A DNA stretch of 64,000 bases from the NCBI GenBank assembly GCA_948567375.1, contig OX419757.1:59520001-59584000 (forward strand), written 5' to 3'. This stretch comes from Lunularia cruciata (Eukaryota; Streptophyta; Marchantiopsida; Lunulariales; Lunulariaceae). The notes below the pieces were generated by a model, which did not search any database, was not told where the DNA came from, and saw only the letters and a program-made list of their open reading frames with translations. How positions within the stretch are numbered: position 1 is the first letter of the stretch; the number at the start of each line of letters is the position of its first letter. A program made the position numbers and the translations under genes. Shown here one piece after another: positions 44,353 to 55,532 of the stretch.

Positions 44353-44930
44353 CTAGAGCCTTGGCTTGGTAAAGTAGCATAAGATGTGCTTGATAGGCAC
44401 ACCACTCAAACACTTGTGAGCTTTGTACCTATCAAGATAATTCAAGCACATGTTAGGGGTGATGGAACAAGTGGGTAGGGTATTCTTGAGACATAGCCAA
44501 TGGCTACTAGTGAGAGTGGTCTACTTGGGGTCCATCCAAGTGAGCATGGTCTACTTGGATTACACTCTTGGTCTACTTGGGATGCAACTAGAGGATGTAT
44601 GGAGCTTGCAACCAGATCGGAGGGAGTTTTCCACATTGAGGTTGGGAGCTCTAGTGGTTAGGAGCATGACACTACTGCTCCCAAGGGCCCAATGTAGTAG
44701 CCAATCAGTATGTCTTCCACTCCTACATCAATTAAAAGGATACTTGGGAGCTAGATCTTGGACCCAAGCTTACATGAGTGGAAAGATGGAGAGTTTGGTG
44801 GTTCTTGAGGAGCTACACAAGTTGTTTTACCTTTAGTATGAAGGGTTTGGGTTCTCCAAAAGGACCAAGTATTTGGATTGAGTTTACTAGTGATACACCA
44901 GTGTTTTTACATCCTTATAGATATAGTGAC
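44353..44930 (+). pseudogene. DNMT-RT linker of copy B
   Basis: It corresponds to copy A 18,349-18,919. The DNA repeats 'ggtctacttgg' at about 44,517-44,580 match the LLG(V/L)HP repeats. The ORF read here (44,450-44,836) is in another frame from the original. No known domain. Confidence 0.5.
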
Positions 44931-45545
44931 ATGGAGAGAACATTGATTTAGAGCTAGACTAGAGACCTTTTTGAGGTTGGTTTGGTAGAGATTTCACATG
45001 GAGAGTATGCTTCAACTAGAATGATGCCAACCAAGAAAGATATGCATGGCAACTACACAAATAGGCAGATGTGTGGAGATTATTGTCCTATCAACCTACA
45101 TATTAGGACTAATCAATATGCCATGCTTACACTAGAGGAGATCTTTGATGTGACTGGGTATACAAAGCCCTTTAGAACTTTGGATCTTCAAGAATGATAT
45201 CACCAATTGCTGATCATGGAGGAGATTAGGTCCAAGATATCATTTTGGGCTATTGATCCTCATGGAAAGGATGTATTATATCAATGGAGGTTCTTACTAT
45301 TTAAGTTAAAGAACACTCCTATCAAGTTCTAGAGGGTCATGGATAGGATCCTAGTAGGATTGGATTTTTCTTAGTGTATATTGATGACATTTTGGTCTAT
45401 AGCACTATTGTGGAGGAGCATGAGAGACATTTGTTGGAGGTGTTTGAGAGGTCAAGATATCATAGACTCAAATTGCATCTTGGAAAGTGGAAATTCTTCA
45501 TTGAGTAAGTTTAGTATTTAGGTCACACTATCTACCCTATAGGAC
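44931..45545 (+). pseudogene. Reverse transcriptase of copy B
   Basis: ORF 44,982-45,197 (VEISHGEYASTRMMPTKKDM...FRTLDLQE) and following frames match copy A. The active-site box YIDDILVY is preserved at 45,377-45,388. Multiple stops and a one-base shift before the box. Confidence 0.82.
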
Positions 45546-46160
45546 TTGGTGTTCAACAAACCAAGGTGGAGGCTATTGCATGTATTCCTTGGCCTATAGA
45601 TGTGAGTAGAGTGCAAACATTGCTTGGGTTGGCAAAATTCTATCGCCATTATATTAGAGGATTTAGTGCCATTACCAAGGCCTTGACAAAATTGACCAAG
45701 CTTACACTAGAGTGGTGTTGGGGAGATAAGCAGGAGAGAGCTTTTATAGAGCTTAAGGAGAGGTTAACATCTGCCTCTTTTCTTAGGAGACTGATTAGAG
45801 GATATCATTTCAAGTTCACACTAATTGGAGTACATTGGAGCTTGGAGCAATGCTCACTCAACATAATGATGAGGAGAAAGAGTTTGTGATGGCATATGCT
45901 AGTCGCTCCAATAATTCAATGGAGGCAAAGTATAGTTGATATGAGGGAGAGTGTTTGGCAGTAGTGTGGGCAACAGAACATTTTTTATGTTACCTATTTG
46001 GTAACCCCTTTATTCTCATCATTGATCATCAACCACTAAAGTGGTTGATGAAGTCCAATAAGCTTTCAAGGAAGTTTGCATGATGGGCTCTAATTTTACA
46101 AGGGTATGATTTCATGGTTATTCATAGACCTAAAGTGGTGAACCATGTTATAGATGGGTT
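45546..46160 (+). pseudogene. RT connection and RNase H of copy B
   Basis: ORF 45,566-45,889 has AKFYRHYIRGFSAITKALTKL and matches copy A's connection. Around 46,020-46,080 the frame has IDHQPLKWLM, the RNase H TDHQPLKWL motif with T-to-I. It is followed by FMVIHRPKVVNHVIDGLS, leading to integrase. Confidence 0.78.
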
Positions 46161-46681
46161 GAGTTGTCCAAGCCAACAGGATCAAAATGAAGCACGTTGG
46201 TATGGTGAAATAGATGAAGAAATGGTGCCAAGTTGGCATGCATTTGACTTTCTATATTTTTTTTGAGGCTTTAATGGTATCTCTCTCAATGCATACTAGA
46301 GGAGTTATTGAGATCACAAATCTAGAAAGTGGAGATATTGGTACAGTTCAGCAAGACATTCATTTTGATATCTTAGTGATAGATTATCTTTGCACTGGTG
46401 TTGTTGGTAGCACAATTGATGCCAAGGAGAGAGACCGTGTTCTTTAGCAAACTAGGTGGTTTAGATTGGAAGGGAAACCACTTTCTTCATGTATGGGAGG
46501 ATGGTAGAGTACAAGTAGTACCACTTCTATCTCAAAGATCATAGTTGGTCTATCAACTCATGAGAAGCTACAACATTTTGGAGTAAAGCATATTTATAGC
46601 TTATTCCTTATTCATTATTGGTGGCACGGTATGCATACCAATGTATAGCAATTTGTTGCCAGATGTGTGGTTTGTGACCAA
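46161..46681 (+). pseudogene. Integrase of copy B, part 1 (zinc-binding region)
   Basis: ORF 46,214-46,447 matches copy A's pre-zinc region (GVIEITNLESGDIGTVQQDI). The zinc motif follows, decayed, ending in ARCVVCDQ just before the insertion at 46,682. The host accaa TSD is at 46,677-46,681. Confidence 0.75.
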
Positions 46682-48663
46682 TGTGACAACCTGGCAAATA
46701 TCACTTTTGCGGTAATCAAGTAAGTAAAGTTTGTTCACGCAGAGATATGATTTAGAATTGGTCAAATACAAAGTCAAATGTCACAATGTAGTTCTTCTTG
46801 GTTGTGTCTTTAATCTCTCAAGTAGAAACCATACCCAGAAGAGAGTAACAAGCTCACAATCTTGACAACTTGTCACAAATGCACACTCCTTAATCACAAC
46901 ATAGCAAATTCTGTCCAAACAAATCTTGATTGTGATGATTCAAATTCTCCCAAAGACAAGCCTTCATTGCAAAAACAACTTTGCCTCAAAATTATGTTCC
47001 ACCCCTCCAGTGAAGGCACAACTTCCTTGATCAAAATTGCTTCACATCAACTTTGCACTGCACTCACAAATGCAAAATACTACTAACACTACAATTCCTC
47101 TCAAATCAGTCAAGGCATTGCTCCGATTGCACTTCACTCAAGATCAAACACACAAAATGAAGAACAAGGTTGTGGAATCAAACATCCAACAAACACACGG
47201 ACTTGCATTTCAAAATTCTCCCAACACTCACAAACATAGACACAAAAAGTTGACACTTGGAATTAAGCTCAAGCAATGAGTACTAAAAACAACACTTCAC
47301 TTTACCTATCTTCAGAAATATGAATACTAAACAACATAATACTGCAAATGCCACTCTAAAATAGTGAAGCAAATGATAATTACTGACAACTATACCATTC
47401 CATAACAACTCTTCTAACTTGTAGATCCAAATTGACAATGCAACTCTTCATATCTGCTTCTTCCTATCTCAAAACTGTTACTACCCCGATCCGATGTCAA
47501 TCTCCTCATCGGCTTTCAAACCCAATGATCTTCCTATCACTTCTCCTTCTTTGGGTTTATCTAATTCTACCAAATCCTTCACTATTTCTACTACTTCTAC
47601 ACTAGGAACTACAATCTAGATCATGGGTAATCCGTCCACTTCGTTATCTCCTGACCCACTCTTCTCTAATGTCTCAAATAACAAGTTTGAGGACACCTAA
47701 ATTCCTACTTTTGCAACATTAGGTCTAACTTCTATCAATTCCTTTACTAATTCTAATATATCCTTATCAAGAATTGTAATTGAAAGCATGGGTACACTAT
47801 CTATACCTTTAATTTGTAACCCACTTTCCCCTAATTACTTATATTATTGACCCAAAGACACTTATAGTTTGATCTTGCACTTTGGGTTTATTCACTACTG
47901 CTATTTCTCCTCTAATTTTATCTTATTTTCAATCAGAACTGAAATTGAAGTCATGGGTATCCTAACTATATATTTTTTCTCTATCCTAACTCTCTCTAAT
48001 GTCTCTGGCAAGATTCCCGAGGTCACTTTCACTGTACTCCGAGGTCCAACTATCTCAGATCTAGTCATCTTTGTCTTGAGGCAAAGAAGCTTCTAACCCA
48101 AAGTTGTATAAACCTGAAGTCCAAAGTCTCAAGTCCAAAGTCTCAAGTCCAAAGTCTCAAGTCCAAAGTCTCAAGTCCAAAGTCTCAAGTCCAAAATCAC
48201 ATTGACTCAAAGACACCAACCCGAATAAACTAAACGACTTTGTACATCTACTCTTAAAACTTTAAATGCTTATAACTTCGTCGATAGACCTCCAAACTTT
48301 GCAATTTTGGTGGCAATGGAAAGCCCTAAAGGGGACACTACTAACAAAATATAGCACGTTTGATTTGAACTTGTGGTCATTGAGATATGGCCCCCGCAGT
48401 ATTCCTAACTTGTAACCTTCATTCCGATGCGAAGAAACCCTTCTTCAATATCTAACCTCCTTCTTCCTCTTCCTATGACATGAATTAAACTTCTTCTGTT
48501 TTGATCCAATCCAAGCTCTTCTTCTTCTAACACAAAGTCAACTTCCTCAAGCTTGACCAAAACATAGGTTTCCTTTCATTTCTTCTCCATTTGGTTTCAA
48601 CTTGGTTTCAACAAGGCACTTCTTCTTCTAAACTCGTCCAAAATGAAAAATCTAGTTTCCACA
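46682..48663 (-). mobile_element. Family-X element, internally deleted (copy X3)
   Basis: A 1,982-bp insertion in copy B's integrase with a perfect accaa TSD (46,677-46,681; 48,664-48,668). Plus-strand ends are TGTGACAACC...TTTCCACA. It matches, in inverted orientation, the right end of X2 (60,090-61,132), and its other end resembles the start of X1 (about 32,783). Most of the X coding region is missing. No direct terminal repeats were found, so solo LTR, TRIM-like element and other classes remain open. Orientation is set by X2. The short plus-strand ORFs here (46,862-47,279) have no support. Confidence 0.65.
48121..48196. repeat. 14-bp tandem repeat
   Basis: About five and a half near-perfect copies of ccaaagtctcaagt lie inside X3. 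The matching place in X2 (about 60,090-60,120) has a different simple repeat (gatgaa units). Confidence 0.9.
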
Positions 48664-48995
48664 ACCAAGTTAGAGCATCATTTAATACTCCTACACCACA
48701 TTTACACCCATCACATATCATGGGATTGGATTACCACTAAAGTTTGGACTTTCCTAGACCTTTACTATTGGCAATGAGACATTATCAATATGTTTTAATT
48801 ATGGTGGTGCACTTCTCCAAGTGGATTGACTTGATGGCACTTCTTGACAAGTCTATTGAAGGGATGGCTTACTCATTCTTGGATCAAGTTCTTGATCATT
48901 TTGGTGCACCAGTTGAGGTTTTGATTGATTAGGGTATAGAGTTCTTTGGGGAGTTTTAGATCTTTTGTGAGAAGGCTTTGATTAATCATTGTACT
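48664..48995 (+). pseudogene. Integrase of copy B, part 2 (catalytic core)
   Basis: ORF 48,744-48,932 encodes LDFPRPLLLAMRHYQYVLIM, VHFSKWIDLMALLDKS and FGAPVEVLID. This matches copy A's core with the second catalytic Asp kept in LID, then a stop. It is cut by the chromovirus at 48,996; the gtact TSD is at 48,991-48,995. Confidence 0.8.
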
Positions 48996-49412
48996 TGTAA
49001 CAGTATGGAGTTTAGCGACATAATTAGTAAAGCTAACAAAGTAGAGAATAAGCCAAATTAGCCTAGAATATTCCAGAAGCATCTAGAAAGCTTCTTGGGA
49101 AGCTTCCTAACTAGTTAACTTGTGCTCCAAGTAGGTAGCTTGGAGCACAAGGAAGTTTCTAGAAGCTTCTGACTAGCTTAGCTTGCATGCCAAGTAGACG
49201 ACTTCTAGAAGAAAGCTTCTTGAGAAGCTTCCTAGTTAGCTTAGCTTGCACTCTAAGAAAGCTGCTCAAGGAAGCTTCTCAAGTGCCTTGTATGCTATCT
49301 GTAATTACCAAAAGCCAAAGCTCATGCTAGGCATTCAAAGTTTTCCCTCATTCAAGTGTCCCAATATGAGTTTACATTCTCCTATTTCTCTCCTCGGTCT
49401 TGGTCTTTTACA
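48996..49412 (+). repeat. 5' LTR of the chromovirus
   Basis: It starts TGTAACAGTATGGAGTTTAG and ends GGTCTTTTACA, 417 bp. It is dense in AAGCTTC/GAAGCTT palindromes. It is about 50 bp longer than the 3' LTR, the difference lying in the repeated AAGCTTC block. Confidence 0.9.
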
Positions 49413-49413
49413 T

Positions 49414-49425
49414 TGGTATCAGAGC
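49414..49425 (+). promoter_or_regulatory. Primer-binding site, tRNA-iMet
   Basis: TGGTATCAGAGC lies one base after the LTR end. It is an exact match to the standard plant initiator-tRNA primer site. Confidence 0.92.
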
Positions 49426-49684
49426 AAGAATGGGATGGATGGAATTTATGGACCACCAAATCCACTTCCTCTGAACCATTGGGATTTTTGCATCCAAATA
49501 CTACCCAAGCATCATTTCACACAATTCATCACCTTGCACTTTGGACAAGATTTTCTGCATATGATCACCATATCTGAGGAACCCTTGGTGCTTCCGGTTG
49601 TAACTTATGGAGAATAGTGGACGTGTTATTTCCATGTGTTAGTAAATTACATAGATTGGAGTGGTGTGATAGAGTAGCAACCAT

Positions 49685-50588
49685 GGCGGCAATACTTGAT
49701 GGTATCCTTGCTATGCAACAACAAACTGAGCACCTTACTTGATTGTTGGATGAACGAGATCTTTGACGACAAGAGCAGGTGGAGAGAGTACCAATTGGAG
49801 AAGGAGAAGATATGATCAAATTCCCTAAACCTAAGGTATTTGAAGGCAAGAATCTTCTAGGTGCAATGGAGAATTTTGAGTTTGATTGTGAATGTTATTT
49901 TGAAGCTACCAATCTACAAGACAAGCAAAAATAGATTCTCTTGGCTTCTAGCCAATTGGATGGAGTAGCAAACCTATGGTGGAGATTCCAAGTGGAGTGA
50001 GCTGAATGACAAATTTTTGCACCAATCTTGACATGGGCAAAATTCCAAAGTGCAATAATTAGTCAATTCCAAGCTATAAATGCCACACAAGCTACACGGG
50101 ATAAGTTTGCAAAGTTGAAACAAATTGGCTTTGTAAGAAGTTACAACACACAGTTCCAAAACACCATCATGCAAATTCTAGATATATTGGAAAGTGAAGC
50201 TCTGGATCAATTTGTGAGGGGCTTGAAGGCAAGAACCAAATTAGAGGTAACCATGCGAGAGCCACAACACTTGGAGGAAGCCATGCGGTTGACTGAACAT
50301 TTTGATTCCTTGGTCTCAACAACTTGGTCTCAACCTCAACCTCCATAGAGCCTACCAATACACTACACACAAGTGGAAGAGCCAGCACCAATGAAGATTG
50401 ATGTCATTCAACAAAGACTACTTGGCACGGCAGATAGAGAGAAACTCCAACAAAATGGTGGTTGTTTTTACTGTCGCCAATTGGGGCATCGCATTGCTGA
50501 ATGTCCACTCAAGAATGGACGACCTCGACAAGTTGCCCAGGTAGAGGTTGTGGAGCAAAATGATCAGGGAAACAAAGAATCCCAATAG
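49685..50588 (+). pseudogene. Chromovirus gag with zinc knuckle
   Basis: Remnants begin near 49,685 and include FPKPKVFEGKNLLGAMENFE. ORF 50,028-50,348 carries the capsid region (TWAKFQSAIISQFQAINATQ ... FVRGLKARTKLEV). ORF 50,373-50,588 has the intact knuckle CFYCRQLGHRIAEC at about 50,464-50,505. Stops separate the parts. Confidence 0.82.
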
Positions 50589-50614
50589 GAGACTTTGAGC
50601 CGCCTACTGGGAGC

Positions 50615-50968
50615 TTGATTAGTTCCAATGGGATTGAAGGCTCGACTTATGCAAGTTTGCTTCACTTGCAAGGTAAAATATCTAATCGGGATTGTAGGAT
50701 TTTGGTTGATTCTGGAAGTTCAAAGAATTGCATGTCTATGCAAGTAGTAAAGGAATTGGGTATTCTTGTCAAGCCAATGATTGGATGTAGTTTGATGATG
50801 GCGGATGGTAGAAAGGGTTCTGCATTTTGCACCTCGTACCTTGTTACCTTCAAGATTGGGAAGGAATATTTGGAGTGTATGAGGTTTGTAGTGGCACCTC
50901 TACACTATGATATCATTCTAGGTCTACCTTGGCTTGAATATCATAAGGTTCAATTTGATTGGACCTGA
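50615..50968 (+). pseudogene. Chromovirus aspartic protease
   Basis: A 117-codon open stretch has DCRILVDSGSSKNCMSMQVV (catalytic D-S-G intact) and ends in DIILGLPWLEYHKVQFDW, the normal C-terminal pattern. It is open on its own but out of register with its neighbours. Confidence 0.88.
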
Positions 50969-51289
50969 CGCCAAATTCAACTACAACACCAAGGTAAGAA
51001 TTTCTGATTAGGTTGTCTGGCACCTCTGAGTAAGCACCTAAGAATAGTCAGTCCCAAGATTGGAAGTCTATTGAGAAGATAGCCATAGAGCAAACCTAGA
51101 AGGGAAATGAGTCCCAAGATGGGAAGTTTTCCAAGAAGGCAACCAAGGAGCAAGCTTGGGAGAGAGATGAGTCCTTAGAAGGGAAGTTTGTTAGTAAAGC
51201 AGCCATAGAGCAAGCTTTGGAGGAAGATAAGTTTGCATTTGCGGTGTGGATCAAACCAATTGCACAAGAACAATCTGTGGAGGGCCAAG

Positions 51290-52250
51290 AGCTTCATCAA
51301 GCAATGGTTGATCGGATAGTTAAAAGGTTTGCGGATGTATTTTTGGATGATCTGCCAAAGGGATTACCCTTTGATTGAGGTATGCTATTCAAGATCAAGT
51401 TATTGCCAGAGAGTACTCCAGTGAGTAGACCAATCTATTGGCTCTCACCAAAAGAGTTGGAGGAGTTGCAAAAAACACTTATAGAGTTGTTGGAGAAGGA
51501 TTCATACAACATAGTACCTCTCCTTGGGAAGCACCAGTACTATTTGTTCCAAAGAAGGAAGGAGGACTTCATTTTTGTATTGATTATCGTGGGCTTAGTA
51601 AGCAAACCATGAAGAATGCATATCCCTTGCCTCGGATCAATGACTTGCTTGATCAACTAAGTGGAGCACGCTACTTTTCCAAGCTGGATCTTTGTATCAG
51701 CTATTGGTAAATTCCTATTGGTAGAGAGGATGTGCAAAAGACTGCCTTTTGTACAAGGTATGGGCACTTTGAGTGGAGAGTTCTACCTTTTGGACTCACT
51801 AATGCTCTAGTAGTCTTCATGGATTAGATGCATTGGATGTTGTATGGACTATTGGATTGGTCCATGGTGGTGTTCTTGGATGATATTTTAATTTATAGCA
51901 AGATAGAGGTGGAACATATGAATCATGTACAAGAAGTCCTAAGACGACTATGACAATGGAAATTTTACTACAAGAAGTCAAAGTGTGCCTTTTGGCAAAA
52001 GGAGGTTACCTTCTTGGGTCATAAGATCTCATCAGAGGGGATTAAGAAGGAGGAAGAGAAAATCAAGGCCATTAATGATTGGTCTACCCCAAAGGATGCT
52101 ACAAAAGTACGAGCATTTAATGGATTGGCTAGTTTTTACCGATAGTTCATCCATTATTATGCTCATGTGGCTACACCATTGACTGACCTCTTGGGAAAGA
52201 ACTCAAGTTTCCAATGGACCACCAAGCATGAAGAATCATTCTAGAATTTA
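51290..52250 (+). pseudogene. Chromovirus reverse transcriptase
   Basis: The frames include ADVFLDDLPKGLPF near 51,335 and ORF 51,438-51,710 with [20 protein letters not shown] and [20 protein letters not shown]. Then come FGLTNA and the active site VVFLDDILIYSK near 51,865-51,900, followed by TFLGHKISSEG. The FLDD box is the usual plant chromovirus variant. Stops occur at several conserved Trp and Gln codons. Confidence 0.87.
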
Positions 52251-52256
52251 TAGCAT

Positions 52257-52664
52257 ATGGTGTGTTCAAGGCCTATTCTTCAACCATATGATCCTCAATT
52301 ACCTTATGTGGTTGATTTTGATGCTTCTAACTTTGCAATTGGAGCCGTGTTGCAACAAGAATTCCCAAATGGACTCCATCCCATTTCCTTTGTGTCTTGC
52401 CGACTCAATATGGTTGAACAAAACTACTCTGCTCAAGATCAAGAACAACTTGCAATGGTATATGCCACCAAGGTATGGAGGCATTACCTCTTGGAGAAAC
52501 AAGTGATCATACAAACTGATCACAAACCATTGTTGCAAACCTTACACTTGGAACACATGAAGAGTCAACATCATCGATGGGAGGAACAACTCCAATTGTA
52601 TGACATCAAACTTGAGTACAAACTAGGTTGGTTCCATGTCATCCCTGATGCTTTATCACAATGA
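52257..52664 (+). pseudogene. Chromovirus RNase H
   Basis: A 135-codon stretch without stops: YVVDFDASNFAIGAVLQQ (catalytic Asp present), QNYSAQDQEQLAMVYATKVW and QTDHKPLLQTL, ending in VIPDALSQ. This is the best-preserved domain of the element. Confidence 0.9.
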
Positions 52665-52670
52665 CCTGAT

Positions 52671-54170
52671 TTGAAGTCTTTTCCTCTCATCACAACGGCA
52701 ATTTCAACGGTGTTAGTTGACTTCAAGGTCCAAAACAAGTTTCAGTCAGCTCTACACCAAGATCTCTTCTTCCAAATGGTACATGGTTGCCTTACGGCAT
52801 GCAATAAGGAGTACAACACCTTCTCCATCAAGGAGGGCTTTTTATTCCATGAGGACCGGATCTATGTTCCAACTAAAAGTGATCTTTCACTTGTGCGCCT
52901 TCAAGAAGCCCATGATTTACCCATCACTGGTCACATGGGTATGAAAAAGACCTTGGATACCCTCCAATGTCAATGGTGGTGGCCCAACATGACACAAGAC
53001 GTTCAAGAATTTGTCTGATCGTATGAGAGCTACCAACGTAACAAGGCCAGCAACCAGATGCTGAGTGGACTCCTTCAACCACTCACCATTCCATCCACTC
53101 ATTGGGAGCATGTGAGCTTGGATCTCATCACATCTTTGCCAAAGACAAAACAAGGACACACCACAATTGTGGTGTTTGTGGATAAGCTTAGTAAGCAAAT
53201 CCACTTAGCACCAACTTGTGATACCGTGGATGCTCAAACCTTAGTGCAAATCTACTTTGACAATGCCTTCAAGCATCATGGGATGTCACGTATACTCATC
53301 TCAAGCCGTGATCCTCAATTTACTGGGAAGTTTTGGCAAGCACTCTTCCAGATACTTGGCACCAAGCTTGCTTTGTCCACGGCCTATCATCCTCAAACTG
53401 ATGGACAAACCAAACGTGCAAATTGTACATTGGAGGATATGTTGCATGCATTTGTCAATGTCCACCATACCAATTGAGATTAATGTCTTGTAGCTACAGA
53501 ATTTGCCTACAATAATTCCAAATAGGCAAGCACCGGATTTTCTCCTTTCTTTCTCAATTTTGGCCAAGATCCGCTTGTTCTAGATTCTCTTCTTGCTCCC
53601 CTTCCATCTCAAGTTTCTCATACTTCCACATTCTTGACCACTATATCCCACTCTCTCCAACAAGCCAAGTCTTACTTCCTTGTTGCTCAGAATTGCAAAA
53701 AAACAATATGCGAACCACCATCGTTGTGATCTCACATTTGAAGTTGGTGATAAAGTCATGCTATCCTCTAGTAACCTCCTTCTCCCACTTGATACCCAAG
53801 CTCATAAACTTGCCCCTAATTGGATAGGACCCTTTGATATCACCCAAATTGTCTCTCTTGTTGCTTATTGACTTTCCTTGCCTTATCATATGCGTGTCCA
53901 TCCTGTCTTTCATATTTCCAAGTTGAAACCCTTTGTTCCTAACCCCTCTTCCTTTTCCTCTCAAGTCCAACCTCTCCCTCTTCTTGTCCCTATCAATGAT
54001 CATGAGGAGTACGAAGTTGATCGTATCCTTCCATGTTGCCATATTCAACGAGGCCGTCACCAACATACGGAGTACAAGGTCCTTTGGAAAGGGTATCTCC
54101 TTCATGATGCCATATGGGAACCTCTTTTTCACCTCTAGAATGCATAGATGGCCATCCAAGAATTTGAAGC
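52671..54170 (+). pseudogene. Chromovirus integrase with C-terminal chromodomain
   Basis: ORF 52,671-53,018 has the zinc entry (AHDLPITGHMGMKKTL), but the first zinc Cys that follows is Tyr. ORF 53,058-53,477 has the first catalytic Asp (SLDLIT). The second is Ser (LISSRDPQF) and the Glu is Lys (TDGQTKRAN), so the core is dead. Downstream come DKVMLSSSNL, NWIGPFDITQIVSL and HPVFHISKLKPF. The chromodomain is EEYEVDRIL ... EYKVLWKGYLLHDAIWEP (53,999-54,135), which would bind methylated H3 and direct integration to heterochromatin. Confidence 0.9.
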
Positions 54171-54213
54171 TTCACTGGCAACAAGGATGTCACCAACTAG
54201 CAACGGGAGAATA

Positions 54214-54579
54214 TGTAATAGTATGGAGTTTAGCGACATAGTTAGTAAGGCTAACAAAGTAGAGAATAAGCCAAATTAGCCTAGAATATTCCAAAAGCAT
54301 CTAGAAAGCTTCTTGGGAAGCTTCTCAACTAGTTAACTTGCGCTCCAAGCATGTAGCTTCTAGAAGGAAGCTTCTAGAAGCTTCTAACTAGCTTAGCTTG
54401 CATGCCAAGTAGACGGCTTCTAGAAGGAAGCTTCTTGAGAAGCTTCTCAAGTGCCTTGTATGCTACTTATAAATACCAAAGCTAAAGCTTATGCTAGGCA
54501 TTTGGAGTTTTCACTCATTCAAGTGTCCCAATGTGAGTTTCCATTCTCATATTTCTCTCCTCGGTCTCGGTCTTTTACA
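54214..54579 (+). repeat. 3' LTR of the chromovirus
   Basis: It starts TGTAATAGTATGGAGTTTAG after a short purine tract (acgggagaata) and ends TCTTTTACA, 366 bp. It is followed by the atact TSD. Confidence 0.9.
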
Positions 54580-55220
54580 ATACTACCTCTCAAGATCACC
54601 CTAAGGTAGGTGGCTGAGTAGATAAAGTGGTTCAGATGGTGAAGAGAGGATTGCATAAGTATGGTTTGTAGAGATGCCACCTAGGAGATTGGGATCTCCA
54701 ATTACCTTGGTTGGTCATAGGCTATCGGTTTAGCCAACAAGCCTCCTTAGCATCCTTCTCTCCTTACTTCCTATTTTATGGACAAGATCTAGATTTACTT
54801 GTAGCACATTCATGAAGATGTTATTGTAGTTTTGGACTTGGATGATCCAAACATATGGGTGAGCACATGTTCTCAATGAGCAAAGATCTTTTGAAGAGTG
54901 ACGTTGATGGCTTTTGAGAACTTGGTGATTGTTAAGCATAGGGATACCTTATGTTATGCTACTATTTGAGGAGGTTATAGACCCTCAATGTTTCAATTTC
55001 ATCCAAGTAATTATGTATATCTATAATAGACAATACTAACAACACTTGATGTTACTATAGGCCGGACTATCTTGAGAGTGCATAAGGTTTTTCCCTTTGG
55101 AGTCCTCATGTTAGAAGGACATGATGGTGTTGTTTGGAAGGATCATGTGCACCATACCACCTCCTAGACATTGATGGCACTATGGACCCAAGCTTGGCAC
55201 TAGTACTTGCAAGCTTGTAG
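54580..55220 (+). pseudogene. Integrase of copy B, part 3 (end of core and C-terminal region)
   Basis: It resumes with the sequence matching copy A's TTSQDHPEANG region and continues through WDLQLPWL and the LDDPNIWV segment (about 54,836-54,860). Then the QFHPSNYVYL region (about 55,000) leads to the PHD finger. Copy B lacks copy A's 74-bp insertion at about 54,940. Heavy stop content. Confidence 0.75.
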
Positions 55221-55355
55221 TGTATGTTATATGGCTCTTTTGGTGGAGCTACTATTATCTTAGTGTATGATAGCTATTTGAGAGGATGGCATATGGTATG
55301 TTTGAATCCTTCCCTTATGGTGGTTCCTCAAGGACAATGGTTATATCCTAGATGT
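55221..55355 (+). pseudogene. PHD finger at the integrase C-terminus (copy B)
   Basis: Codons read CMLYGSFGGA, DSYLRGWHMVC, then VVPQGQWLYPRC. Ligands 1, 5 (His), 6 and 8 and the conserved Trp remain. Four other Cys positions are Tyr, consistent with TGT/TGC to TAT/TAC changes. The Cys after GWH and the Trp, both lost in copy A, are present here. Confidence 0.75.
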
Positions 55356-55532
55356 ACTATGACCTATAGCAAGTTCACCCTTTATATGGTATAGATTGCA
55401 AACAAGCAACTAACAATGGAGCTTGATAGCACCCGGCCTCTTCATCTTTGCCTACCATAGGGTATATCATATACTTGGAGTAGATGGCTATTTAGAGTTA
55501 GAGGGACCTAACCGCCAGCTAGGGAGGCAATT

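Larger units (their letters stand above)
48996..54579 (+). mobile_element. Complete but dead chromovirus inserted in copy B
   Basis: A 5.58-kb Ty3/gypsy element: 5' LTR 48,996-49,412, iMet primer site, gag, protease, RT, RNase H, integrase with chromodomain, and 3' LTR 54,214-54,579. TSD gtact/atact (48,991-48,995; 54,580-54,584), one mismatch. Removing it rejoins copy B's integrase. Short LTRs, iMet primer site and chromodomain suggest a compact chromovirus clade (Reina or Galadriel type by size, which is inference). Numerous stops and lost integrase residues make it inactive. A truncated relative is at 8,757-11,376. Confidence 0.9.

Noticed and set aside
46862-47279. Two plus-strand ORFs inside X3
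   Set aside because: The region is the noncoding terminal part of family X read on the opposite strand; the frames are not kept in X2.
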